A DNA stretch of 64,000 nt from Flaviaesturariibacter aridisoli (GTDB lineage: Bacteria; Bacteroidota; Bacteroidia; Chitinophagales; Chitinophagaceae): the NCBI RefSeq assembly GCF_004343705.1, contig NZ_SKFH01000006.1, positions 1 to 64,000 on the forward strand, written 5' to 3'. The position numbers were made by a program, and so were the translations under genes. Below the pieces are notes generated by a model. That model searched no databases and was not told where the DNA came from. It was given only the letters and a program-made list of their open reading frames with translations. Below, one piece after another: positions 8,864-17,259 of this stretch; position 1 is the stretch's first letter; each line of letters opens with the position of its first letter.

Positions 8864-9891
8864 GCACCCGGCTGCACCATATGATGCTGGCGGGTTTGCT
8901 GTTTTCGGCATCCTTACTGAACGCCCAGGATTCCCTGGCCGACAACATGCTGCTGTACCAGCGCTCCGTGGGCGGCTGGCCGAAGCATATCGGCGAGGTA
9001 AAGATCGATTACAGCAAGTCCATCAGCGACAACGAGCGCGCCGGCTTGCTGGACGACAAAGGCCGCAACGACGCCACCATCGACAATGGGGCGACCACCA
9101 AAGAGATCCGCTACCTGCTGAAAGCGTTCATCCGCCATGGCAACAAAGCCTATATCGATGCCGCCGAATCCGGCCTGCGTTACCTGCTGGCCATGCAGTA
9201 TGCCAACGGGGGCTTCCCGCAGTTCTGGCCCGACACCAGCGGCTACCGCAAGCAGATCACGTATAACGACAACGCGATGGTGAACGCGCTCAACGTATTG
9301 TGGGACGTGGCACACCGGCAAAACGGTTTCGAGCTGATGGACCCGCGGCTGGTTGCTCCCGCGCAGAAGGCCGTGGACCGCGGCATTGCCTGCATCCTGA
9401 AAACGCAGGTGCGGGTAAACGGCCAGCTGACGGTTTGGTGCGCCCAGCACGACAAGTATACGCTGTCACCGGTAAAAGCGCGTGCCTTCGAGCTCGTGTC
9501 GCTGAGCGGCTCCGAAAGCGTGGGTATCGTTGAATTCCTGATGAAGCAGGAAAAGCCTTCGGCCGGGGTGCGGACGGCAATTGAAAGCGCCGTTGCCTGG
9601 TTCCAGCGCAGCCGCATCGATGGCTACAGCTACGGCGACGTGCCGGCGCCGGGCAGTCCCAAAGGGTTCGACCGCTTGCCGCAGCCCGATACCGGCGCGG
9701 TTATCTGGGCCCGTTTTTACGACATTGATTCCAATCGCCCCTTCTTCAGCGGCCGCGACGGCGTGAAGAAGTGGGAGTTGACGCAGATCGAATACGAGCG
9801 CCGCACCGGCTACGGCTGGTATGGCACCTGGCCCAAAGAGCTGCTCGGGAAGAAGTACCACGAATGGAAAAAACGCAACGACCTGCCATGA
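8860..9891 (+). CDS. Pectate lyase, polysaccharide lyase family 10
   Basis: A 343-aa secreted enzyme that cleaves de-esterified polygalacturonan by beta-elimination, giving the unsaturated ends used by the GH105 protein just upstream. The signal peptide is MSTRLHHMMLAGLLFSASLLNAQ. PL10 features include the opening YQRSVGGWPKHI, DNGATTKEIRYL, the YANGGFPQFWPD segment, ITYNDNAMVNALNVL, and the C-terminal RFYDIDSNRPFFSGRDG with the conserved Arg/Asp region. Length matches a single catalytic domain. It starts inside the stop of the GH105 gene and its own stop overlaps the next pectinesterase start (both ATGA). Confidence 0.9.
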   Translation: MSTRLHHMMLAGLLFSASLLNAQDSLADNMLLYQRSVGGWPKHIGEVKIDYSKSISDNERAGLLDDKGRNDATIDNGATTKEIRYLLKAFIRHGNKAYIDAAESGLRYLLAMQYANGGFPQFWPDTSGYRKQITYNDNAMVNALNVLWDVAHRQNGFELMDPRLVAPAQKAVDRGIACILKTQVRVNGQLTVWCAQHDKYTLSPVKARAFELVSLSGSESVGIVEFLMKQEKPSAGVRTAIESAVAWFQRSRIDGYSYGDVPAPGSPKGFDRLPQPDTGAVIWARFYDIDSNRPFFSGRDGVKKWELTQIEYERRTGYGWYGTWPKELLGKKYHEWKKRNDLP

Positions 9892-10925
9892 AGCGCTTCG
9901 CATCCATAGCATTGGGGGCAGTACTGCTCGCTTCGGCCACCGGTTGCGCGGCGCAGCACCGTAGTATTACGGTTGCTCTTCCGGGCAGCAAGGCCGATTT
10001 CCATTCCATCCAGGAGGCGATCAACAGCCTGCCCGATTCGGCGGCCGCGCCGCGCGTTATCCGCATCGCCCGCGGTGTTTACAGAGAGAAGCTGTTCATC
10101 AGCAAGCACAACATCATGCTGCTCGGCGAGGACCGTGACGGTACCGTGATCACCCAAGACATTGCCCGCGACGAGTGGCGCTGCGACCACCCCGACGACT
10201 GGGGCGTGGCTACGATGAACCTCAATGGGAATGACCTCACGCTGCAAAACCTGACGGTGGCCAACGAGTACGGCTTCAACCAGAAGGCGCCCCGCACCGT
10301 GGCCTGCGCCGCCGATTCGGTAACGCACGAAAAGGTGATCACAAAAGACGGCCACCAGATGGCGCTGCGCAGCATGAAGGCAACGCGCCTGCGCGCCCTC
10401 AATTGCCGCTTCCGTGCCTGGGCCGGCGACACCGTCAGCCCCTGGAACCTCGAGAACGGCATGTTCTACTTCAAGGACTGCCTGATGGAAGGCGGCGTGG
10501 ACTTCTATTGCCCGCGCGGCTGGGCCTGGGCGGAGAACTGCAGCTTCTTCGCCAACACCGGGCCGGCAGCCATCTGGCACGACGGCTCGGGCAACGCATC
10601 CTTCAAGACCGTATTGAAAGGTTGCCGCTTCGATGGCTACCCGGGATTCAAGCTGGGACGCTATCACAAAGACGCCCAATTCTACCTCGTCGACTGCCGG
10701 TTTTCGGAAGCGATGAGCGACACGGATCTCTACCAGGTCAAAACGGCCAATGTGCTGCAGTGGGGCCGCCGCGTGTATTACAGCGGCTGCCATCGCAACG
10801 GCGGCGACTTTGCCTGGTTCGCGGATAATATGCAGCAGGACGGCCGGGTCACGAAACCTTCCGAGGTGACAGTGCGCTGGCTGTTCGGCGATACCTGGAA
10901 CCCGCTTCAACAAACCACTCCCTAA
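9888..10925 (+). CDS. Divergent pectinesterase (CE8), probable lipoprotein
   Basis: A 345-aa second pectin methylesterase. The ATG at 9888 overlaps the PL10 stop and opens a lipoprotein-like signal (ending ASATGC), so it may be anchored in a membrane, unlike the CE8 at 1272. The catalytic skeleton is kept but the motifs are altered. HQMALR carries the Gln, AWAGDTVSP the first Asp (usually GFQD), GGVDFYCPRG the second Asp (usually TDFIFG), and KLGRYHKD the Arg (usually LGRPW). The Asp-Asp-Arg core suggests an active esterase with changed subsites, perhaps for oligogalacturonides or acetylated pectin. That substrate idea is inference. Confidence 0.8.
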   Translation: MKRFASIALGAVLLASATGCAAQHRSITVALPGSKADFHSIQEAINSLPDSAAAPRVIRIARGVYREKLFISKHNIMLLGEDRDGTVITQDIARDEWRCDHPDDWGVATMNLNGNDLTLQNLTVANEYGFNQKAPRTVACAADSVTHEKVITKDGHQMALRSMKATRLRALNCRFRAWAGDTVSPWNLENGMFYFKDCLMEGGVDFYCPRGWAWAENCSFFANTGPAAIWHDGSGNASFKTVLKGCRFDGYPGFKLGRYHKDAQFYLVDCRFSEAMSDTDLYQVKTANVLQWGRRVYYSGCHRNGGDFAWFADNMQQDGRVTKPSEVTVRWLFGDTWNPLQQTTP

Positions 10926-10935
10926 TCCACCTAGT

Positions 10936-12453
10936 ATGATCCTTTCCCGCTATACACTCAAAAACATTCCCGGCGACGTGGCAAGCGTGCCCGATGAGGC
11001 GATCTTTGAATTGCCCGAGAAAGTGCTGCAGTTCGGGACCGGCGTGTTGCTCCGCGGCCTGCCGGATTACTTTATCGACAAGGCCAACCGCGCCGGGCTG
11101 TTCAACGGCCGCGTAGTGGTGGTCAAGTCGACCACCCACGGCGATACGCGCGACTTCGACCGTCAGGACGGTCTCTACACGCTCTGCATCCGCGGCTTCG
11201 AAGACGGCCGCAAGGTCGACGAGCTCCAGGTGAACGCCTCCATCAGCCGCGTGCTCAGCGCCGGCGAACAGTGGGAGGAGATCCTGGAATGCGCCCACAA
11301 CGCCGACATGCAGATCATCATTTCCAACACCACCGAGGTCGGCATCGAGCTCGTGCAGGACGATATCCGCCACCACCCGCCGAAGTCTTTTCCCGGCAAG
11401 CTGCTGGCCTTTTTGTACGAGCGCTTCCGCGCCTTCGAGGGCTCGGCCGTCAGCGGAATGGTGATCGTGCCCACCGAGCTTATTCCCGACAACGGGTCGA
11501 AGCTGCAGTCGATCGTGCTGGAGCTCGCGCACCTCAATGGCCTCGAGGATACGTTCATCGAATGGCTGGAAACCAATAATCATTTTTGCAATTCGCTCGT
11601 GGACCGCATCGTGCCCGGCCGCCCCGAAGCAGCCGACAGCGCCCAGCTACAGGAAGCCACCGGCTACAGCGACAAGCTGCTCACCGTGGCTGAAGTATAC
11701 CGACTGTGGGCCATCGAGGGCGATGAACACGTGCGCTCCGTACTGAGCTTTTCCGGCGCCGACGCCGGTGTGGTGATCACCCCCGATATTGGTGTATACC
11801 GCGAGTTGAAGCTGCGCGTGCTCAACGGCACCCACACCCTGAGCTGCGGCCTCGCCTTCCTGGCGGGCTGCGAAACGGTGAAGGAAGCGATGGACGACGA
11901 GGCTGTGGCCACCTTTATCGCCGACCTGATGCAGGTGGAGATCGCGCCGGCCATTCCTTACAACCTGGATCCCGCGCTGGCCGCGGACTTTGGCCGCAAG
12001 GTGCTGGACCGCTTCGCCAACCCTTTCCTGAAGCACCAATGGCTGTCGATCACGATGAACTACAGCTCGAAGATGAAGATGCGTTGCCTGCCACTGCTGC
12101 GGGAACACTACCGCCGGCAGGGATCGGTGCCCGAACTGATGACGCTCGGCTTTGCCGCATACCTGCGCTTTATGAAGGCGGTGGAACTGATCGACGGCAA
12201 ATACTATGGCGAGCTCGCCGGCGAGCGCTACCACATCCAGGACGACCAGGCGCCGGTATTCTTCCGCCGCTGGGCGGGCCTCTCCGTCCCCGCGCTGGTG
12301 CGCGACGTACTGCGCGACTCCTTCTGGGGTGTGTCGCTGTATGACCTTCCCGGCTTTGCCGATGCCGTGACCGACAAGCTGAATTCCATCCTCCACAACG
12401 GCGTCCGCGAGTCGCTGGAGGCCCAACCCATTAAAAAAGTGAACGTAGCATGA
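10936..12453 (+). CDS. uxaB: Tagaturonate reductase (altronate oxidoreductase)
   Basis: A 505-aa cytoplasmic enzyme of the mannitol/polyol dehydrogenase family that reduces D-tagaturonate to D-altronate with NADH. Visible marks are the NAD-binding stretch LQFGTGVLLRG near residue 35, NTTEVGIEL, the TELIPDNG motif, and LKLRVLNGTHT, which carries the Lys/Asn/His catalytic group of the family. It has no signal peptide. It starts 10 bp after the preceding pectinesterase and its stop overlaps the uxaA start (ATGA), placing it in the galacturonate isomerase pathway with UxaC and UxaA. Confidence 0.93.
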   Translation: MILSRYTLKNIPGDVASVPDEAIFELPEKVLQFGTGVLLRGLPDYFIDKANRAGLFNGRVVVVKSTTHGDTRDFDRQDGLYTLCIRGFEDGRKVDELQVNASISRVLSAGEQWEEILECAHNADMQIIISNTTEVGIELVQDDIRHHPPKSFPGKLLAFLYERFRAFEGSAVSGMVIVPTELIPDNGSKLQSIVLELAHLNGLEDTFIEWLETNNHFCNSLVDRIVPGRPEAADSAQLQEATGYSDKLLTVAEVYRLWAIEGDEHVRSVLSFSGADAGVVITPDIGVYRELKLRVLNGTHTLSCGLAFLAGCETVKEAMDDEAVATFIADLMQVEIAPAIPYNLDPALAADFGRKVLDRFANPFLKHQWLSITMNYSSKMKMRCLPLLREHYRRQGSVPELMTLGFAAYLRFMKAVELIDGKYYGELAGERYHIQDDQAPVFFRRWAGLSVPALVRDVLRDSFWGVSLYDLPGFADAVTDKLNSILHNGVRESLEAQPIKKVNVA

Positions 12454-14099
12454 GTGCCCGTGTGTTGAAAGTTCATCGTGCCGACAATGTGCTCGTAGCG
12501 CTGCAGGATCTCTCCCGCGGCGAGCGGGTTTCCTATGACGGAACGGCTTATACGCTGGTGGACGATATCCCCGCCAAGCACAAGTTCTTTATGCAGGATA
12601 TGCAGGCCGGCGACGCCGTGATCATGTACGGCGTGCTGGTGGGCAAGGCGCAATACGCCATTCCCGCTGGTGCCCGTATGAGCACTGAGAATACAAAGCA
12701 CGCCGCCGATCCTTACGATTACCGCGGTGTTCAATACGAATGGAAGGCGCCCGACGTGTCGAAATTCGCGGGCCGCACCTTCAACGGCTACCACCGCGCC
12801 GACGGGCGCGTGGGCACCGCCAACTACTGGCTGTTCATCCCCACCGTGTTTTGCGAGAACCGCAACCTCGACGTTATCCGCGAAGCCCTGCACAACGAGC
12901 TGGGCTACGCCGTGACGGCGAAGTACAAGCAGTATGCCCGTGCCCTGGTAGAGGCCTATAACAAGGGCGAAGACTTGTCCGGGTTGGATCTTGCTCCCTC
13001 CCCTTCGGGGAGGGTCGGGGAGGGGCCGCGTGTTTTCCGCAACGTCGACGGCATCAAGTTCCTCAACCACCAGGGCGGCTGCGGCGGCATCCGCCAGGAT
13101 GCAGCCATCCTGAGCAAACTGCTGGCGGCCTATGCCGATCATCCCAACGTGGGCGGCATCACCGTGCTGAGCCTCGGGTGCCAGAACCTGCAGTCGAACG
13201 ACTTTCTTAACGACCTCAAAGAACGCAATCCTTCGTTCAGCAAACCGCTGTATATTTTCGAGCAGCAGCAGTCGCAGAGTGAAGAACAAATGATCGCCGA
13301 CGCGATCCGCAAAACCTTTGAAGGGCTTGTGGAGATCAACAAGATCGAGCGGCAGCCTGCCCCGCTGACGGAACTTACCGTCGGTGTAAAGTGCGGCGGC
13401 TCCGACGGCTTCAGCGGCATCTCGGCCAACCCCGCAGTGGGCTACTGCTCCGATCTGCTCGTAGCCCTGGGCGCCAAAGTGCTGCTGGCCGAATTTCCCG
13501 AGCTTTGCGGCGTGGAGCAGGAGCTCGTAGACCGATCGGTGAACGAGCCCATCGCCCGCAAGTTCATACACCTGATGAAGCGTTACGAAGAGATCGTAAC
13601 CGCCGTAGGATCGGGCTTTCATATGAATCCTTCGCCCGGCAACATCAAGGATGGCCTCATTACCGACGCCATTAAAAGTGCCGGCGCGGCCCGCAAGGGC
13701 GGTACCTCGCCGGTTGTAGATGTTCTGGACTATACAGAGCCCGCCGTGAAGCCGGGCCTGAACCTCGTGTGCACCCCCGGCAACGACGTGGAGGCCACTA
13801 CGGGCAAGGCCGCTTCAGGCGCAACGCTCATTCTGTTTACCACCGGTCTCGGCACGCCCACGGGCAACCCCGTGTGCCCCACCATCAAGGTGGCCACCAA
13901 CTCCAAGCTGGCGGCCCGCATGAAAGACATTATCGACATCGACACCGGCCCGGTGATCTCCGGCGAAAAAACCATCGAAGAGATGGGAGAGGAGATCCTC
14001 GAATACTGCATCCGCGCCGCCTCCGGCGAGGTGCATCCTAAAGCTGTAATCCTAAACCAGGACGACTTCATCCCATGGAAGCGGGGCGTGTCGTTATAA
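12450..14099 (+). CDS. uxaA: Altronate dehydratase
   Basis: A 549-aa enzyme that dehydrates D-altronate to 2-keto-3-deoxygluconate in the cytoplasm. An N-terminal SAF-type segment (about 1-75) precedes the catalytic UxaA domain, with GYHRADGRVGTANYW, FLNHQGGCGG holding metal-ligand Cys residues, LGCQNLQSND, VGVKCGGSDGFSG and the TTGLGTPTGNPVCPTIKV region. It overlaps uxaB by 4 bp. An odd feature is an extra segment of about 13 aa (LAPSPSGRVGEGP) just before the RVFRNVDGIKFLNH motif. It is encoded by a GC-rich hairpin repeat inserted in frame (see 12994-13027). Because flanking conserved motifs are intact the enzyme is probably functional. Confidence 0.93.
   Translation: MSARVLKVHRADNVLVALQDLSRGERVSYDGTAYTLVDDIPAKHKFFMQDMQAGDAVIMYGVLVGKAQYAIPAGARMSTENTKHAADPYDYRGVQYEWKAPDVSKFAGRTFNGYHRADGRVGTANYWLFIPTVFCENRNLDVIREALHNELGYAVTAKYKQYARALVEAYNKGEDLSGLDLAPSPSGRVGEGPRVFRNVDGIKFLNHQGGCGGIRQDAAILSKLLAAYADHPNVGGITVLSLGCQNLQSNDFLNDLKERNPSFSKPLYIFEQQQSQSEEQMIADAIRKTFEGLVEINKIERQPAPLTELTVGVKCGGSDGFSGISANPAVGYCSDLLVALGAKVLLAEFPELCGVEQELVDRSVNEPIARKFIHLMKRYEEIVTAVGSGFHMNPSPGNIKDGLITDAIKSAGAARKGGTSPVVDVLDYTEPAVKPGLNLVCTPGNDVEATTGKAASGATLILFTTGLGTPTGNPVCPTIKVATNSKLAARMKDIIDIDTGPVISGEKTIEEMGEEILEYCIRAASGEVHPKAVILNQDDFIPWKRGVSL
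12994..13027 (+). repeat. In-frame palindromic GC repeat inside uxaA
   Basis: CCCTCCCC (12996-13003), loop TTC and GGGGAGGG (13007-13014) form an 8-bp perfect stem, followed by a second G-rich arm GGGGAGGGG. It looks like a dispersed intergenic-type (REP-like) palindrome that has landed in a coding region while keeping the frame. Confidence 0.6.
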
Positions 14100-14116
14100 A
14101 CTCCCATCAACTTGCT

Positions 14117-15559
14117 ATGAAACAGTTTCTCGACGAAAACTTTCTCCTGAATAACAAAACGGCGGAGCTCCTCTACCACGAGTTCGCCGCGCCGATGCCC
14201 ATCATCGACTACCATTGTCACCTGCCGCCCGACCAGATCGCGGCCGATGGCAACTTCGCCAACCTCACGCAGGTATGGCTTTACGGCGACCACTACAAGT
14301 GGCGCGCGATGCGCACCAACGGCATCAACGAGCGCTACTGCACCGGCGATGCACCCGACTTTGAAAAGTTCCAGAAGTGGGCGGAAACCGTTCCTTATAC
14401 ACTGCGCAACCCGCTCTACCACTGGACGCACCTCGAACTTCAGCGCTATTTTAGCGTGCAGGACATCCTGAATCCCGGCACGGCGGGACGCATCTACGAA
14501 GAGTGCTCGGCTAAGCTGCAAACACCGGAGTATTCCGTACGCGGCCTGCTCCGCAAGATGAACGTCAAAGTGGTGTGCACCACCGATGACCCCATCGACA
14601 CGCTGGAGCATCATGCACAAATCAAGGCCGACGGCTTTGAAACCCGCATCCTGCCGGCCTTTCGTCCCGACAAGGCCATGAACGTAGACCATGTTGCTAC
14701 GTTCAATGACTACCTGGGCAAACTGGAGGCGGTGACCAACCTGTCGATCTCTTCTTTCAACGATTACCTCGCTGCGCTGAAATCGCGCCACGACTTCTTT
14801 GCCACGATGGGTTGCTCCGTGTCGGACCACGGCCTGGAGCAGATCTACGCCGAGCCCTGGAGCGAAAGCGAAGTGCGCGGCATCTTCTCCAAAATCCGCT
14901 CCGGCGGCGAGCTGTCGGCGCTCGAAAACCTCAAGTTCAAATCGGCGATGCTCGAGATCTTCGCCGTCTGGGATTGGGAAAAAGGCTGGGTGCAGCAATA
15001 CCATCTCGGCGCCCTGCGCAACAACAACCTGCGGATGATGCGCCGCCTCGGCCCCGACACCGGCTGGGACTCCATCGGCGACTTCTCACAAGGCCGCGCG
15101 CTGGCCACCTTCCTCGCCCGCCTCGACGAGAAAGACCAGCTGGCCAAGACGATCCTCTACAACCTCAACCCGGCCGACAATGAAATGATGGCCACGATGA
15201 TCGGCAACTTCAACGACGGCTCCGTGGCCGGCAAGATCCAGTACGGGTCGGGTTGGTGGTTCCTCGATCAGAAGGACGGCATGACGAGGCAGATCAACGC
15301 CCTGTCGAACATGGGCCTCCTGAGCCGCTTTGTGGGCATGCTCACCGATAGCCGCTCGTTCCTCTCGTACCCGCGCCACGAATACTTCCGCCGCCTCCTG
15401 TGCAATATGTTCGGCGAAGAGATCGAAAACGGCGAGCTGCCGGCCGATATCGATTGGACCGGCCAGGTTATCCGCGACATCTGTTACAACAACGCCTCGA
15501 ATTATTTTAACTGGAAAGAGGCATCCGCTCCGGTAACGTTGCCGGTGACGAACGGCTGA
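14117..15559 (+). CDS. uxaC: Uronate isomerase
   Basis: A 480-aa amidohydrolase-fold enzyme that isomerises D-galacturonate to D-tagaturonate (and D-glucuronate to D-fructuronate), the first intracellular step after uptake. The ATG at 14117 is chosen because MKQFLDENFLL is the usual start. Landmarks are IIDYHCHLPP with the metal-binding His-x-His, CTTDDPIDTLEHH, ILPAFRPDKA, AALKSRHDFF and the C-terminal LTDSRSFLSYPRHEYFRR. Length is normal. It lies 17 bp after uxaA and 20 bp before kdgK. Confidence 0.95.
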   Translation: MKQFLDENFLLNNKTAELLYHEFAAPMPIIDYHCHLPPDQIAADGNFANLTQVWLYGDHYKWRAMRTNGINERYCTGDAPDFEKFQKWAETVPYTLRNPLYHWTHLELQRYFSVQDILNPGTAGRIYEECSAKLQTPEYSVRGLLRKMNVKVVCTTDDPIDTLEHHAQIKADGFETRILPAFRPDKAMNVDHVATFNDYLGKLEAVTNLSISSFNDYLAALKSRHDFFATMGCSVSDHGLEQIYAEPWSESEVRGIFSKIRSGGELSALENLKFKSAMLEIFAVWDWEKGWVQQYHLGALRNNNLRMMRRLGPDTGWDSIGDFSQGRALATFLARLDEKDQLAKTILYNLNPADNEMMATMIGNFNDGSVAGKIQYGSGWWFLDQKDGMTRQINALSNMGLLSRFVGMLTDSRSFLSYPRHEYFRRLLCNMFGEEIENGELPADIDWTGQVIRDICYNNASNYFNWKEASAPVTLPVTNG

Positions 15560-15579
15560 ATTGTCCGAAATTGAGCGAC

Positions 15580-16596
15580 ATGAAAAAGGTTATTTGCTTC
15601 GGTGAACTGCTGCTGCGCCTGTCGCCGCGCCTCAATGGCGCGTGGATCGCGGAGCACCAGATGCCGGTATACATAGGGGGCGCCGAGCTCAATGTGGCCC
15701 GCGCCCTGGCCCGCTGGGGGCTGCCGGTAGGTTATTGCACCGCACTGCCCGCCCACGGCCTTGCCGACGAAGTGATCTCGTTCGTACGCGAGCAGGGCAT
15801 CGACGTGTCGGCGATCCGCCGCTCGGGCGAACGCATCGGCACGTACTACCTGCCGCAGGGTGCCGATATGAAGGCCGCCGGCGTCATCTACGACCGCGCC
15901 TATTCGTCGTTCTGGAACCTCGCACCCGGTGAGATCAACTGGGACGAAGTGTTTGCCGACGTGCACTGGTTTCATTTCAGCGCCATCTCGCCGGCCCTCA
16001 ATGCACAGGCCGCCACCGTATGTCTCGAAGCCGCCATGGCCGCCTCCCGCCGCGGTATCACCGTGTCCGTAGATCTCAATTACCGCGCAAAGCTGTGGCA
16101 ATACGGTAAGCAGCCCATCGACGTGATGCCCGAGCTGGTGCAACACTGCGATGTAGTGATGGGCAACATCTGGGCCGAGCAGCAAATGCTTGGCATCCCC
16201 GTACCCGCCAGCCTGGTGGATGCGAAGGAAGCCTGCCTGGAGCAATCCTGGCAAAGCTCCGGTGAGATCCTGCGCCGCTACCCGCGCTGCCGCCAGGTGG
16301 CCAACACCTTCCGCTTCGATGCGGGCGAGGGTGGCATCCGCTACTACGCCACGCTTTACGATGGGAATGCTTCTTACGTGTCGCCCGAACAGCAGGCCGC
16401 AACGATCGTGGACAAAGTGGGCAGCGGCGATACGTTCATGGCGGGCCTGATCTACGGCAACTGCCAGAACTGGTGGCCGCAGGAAGTGATCGACTTCGCC
16501 GCCGCCGCCGCCTTCAACAAATTATTCATCTATGGCGACGCCACCACTTCGTCGGTGGAGGAGATCACCAAAGCTCATAACAATTATGTCTACTAA
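15580..16596 (+). CDS. kdgK: 2-keto-3-deoxygluconate kinase (PfkB family)
   Basis: A 338-aa ribokinase-family sugar kinase that phosphorylates the product of UxaA (KDG) to KDPG. The ATG at 15580 (MKKVICFGELLLRLSP) is preferred over a TTG three codons earlier. PfkB marks are IGGAELNVARALARWG near the N-terminus and the C-terminal nucleotide/anion-hole motif DKVGSGDTFMAGL, in which Ser replaces the more usual Ala of GAGD. The assignment to KDG rather than another sugar rests on position between uxaC and eda. Its stop lies 11 bp inside the next gene, indicating coupling with the aldolase. Confidence 0.88.
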   Translation: MKKVICFGELLLRLSPRLNGAWIAEHQMPVYIGGAELNVARALARWGLPVGYCTALPAHGLADEVISFVREQGIDVSAIRRSGERIGTYYLPQGADMKAAGVIYDRAYSSFWNLAPGEINWDEVFADVHWFHFSAISPALNAQAATVCLEAAMAASRRGITVSVDLNYRAKLWQYGKQPIDVMPELVQHCDVVMGNIWAEQQMLGIPVPASLVDAKEACLEQSWQSSGEILRRYPRCRQVANTFRFDAGEGGIRYYATLYDGNASYVSPEQQAATIVDKVGSGDTFMAGLIYGNCQNWWPQEVIDFAAAAAFNKLFIYGDATTSSVEEITKAHNNYVY

Positions 16597-17242
16597 CGAT
16601 CCGTTGTTGTCCGGACTGCTCGCGCAGCGGCTGCTGCCGCTGTGGTACCACGAGTGTGCGAACACCAGCGTGGCGGTGCTCGAAGGCCTTTATGCCGGCG
16701 GCATCCGCTACGTGGAATACACCAACCGCGGTCCTGCGGCCCCGGCCAACTTCAAGGCGCTGCGCGCAACGGCCGACGGGCTCGACGGATTGCAGCTGGG
16801 CATCGGCACCATCAAGAACGATGACCAGGCCCGCCAGTACCTCGACCTCGGTGCCGACTTTCTCATCGCCCCCTCGGTAAACACCGGGGTAGGTGCTTTG
16901 GCCGCTGCTGCGGGCAAGCCGTGGATCCCGGGCTGCATGACGCCCACCGAGATCGCCGATGCCGAGAACGCAGGTGCGCAGGTGGTGAAGATCTTCCCGG
17001 GCAACGTGCTCGGGCCGGCCTTTATTTCGGCCGTGCGCGACCTCTTCCCCGGCCTGCGCTTCCTGGTAACGGGCGGCGTGGAAGCCGAAACCGCCAACCT
17101 CGAAGGCTGGTTCAGGGCCGGCGCTTCCGGCGTGGGCATGGGCAGCAAGCTGCTGTCGAAAGAACTGATGGACAACCCCGACAGGGACCGCATCCGGGAC
17201 GCCGCCGCACAGGCGCTCGCCCTCGTGCAGCAAATACGGTAA
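16586..17242 (+). CDS. eda: KDPG/KHG aldolase
   Basis: A 218-aa class I aldolase that splits KDPG into pyruvate and glyceraldehyde-3-phosphate, finishing galacturonate catabolism. The ATG at 16586 (MSTNDPLLSGLL) overlaps the end of kdgK by 11 bp. Family features include YVEYTNRG with the catalytic Glu/Arg region, LGIGTIKN, FLIAPSVN, PWIPGCMTPTEI, the Schiff-base Lys in VVKIFPGN, and VTGGVEAE. Length is typical for the Eda trimer subunit. The exuT-like transporter follows 17 bp later. Confidence 0.93.
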   Translation: MSTNDPLLSGLLAQRLLPLWYHECANTSVAVLEGLYAGGIRYVEYTNRGPAAPANFKALRATADGLDGLQLGIGTIKNDDQARQYLDLGADFLIAPSVNTGVGALAAAAGKPWIPGCMTPTEIADAENAGAQVVKIFPGNVLGPAFISAVRDLFPGLRFLVTGGVEAETANLEGWFRAGASGVGMGSKLLSKELMDNPDRDRIRDAAAQALALVQQIR

Positions 17243-17259
17243 CACGAAAAACTTGCCAT

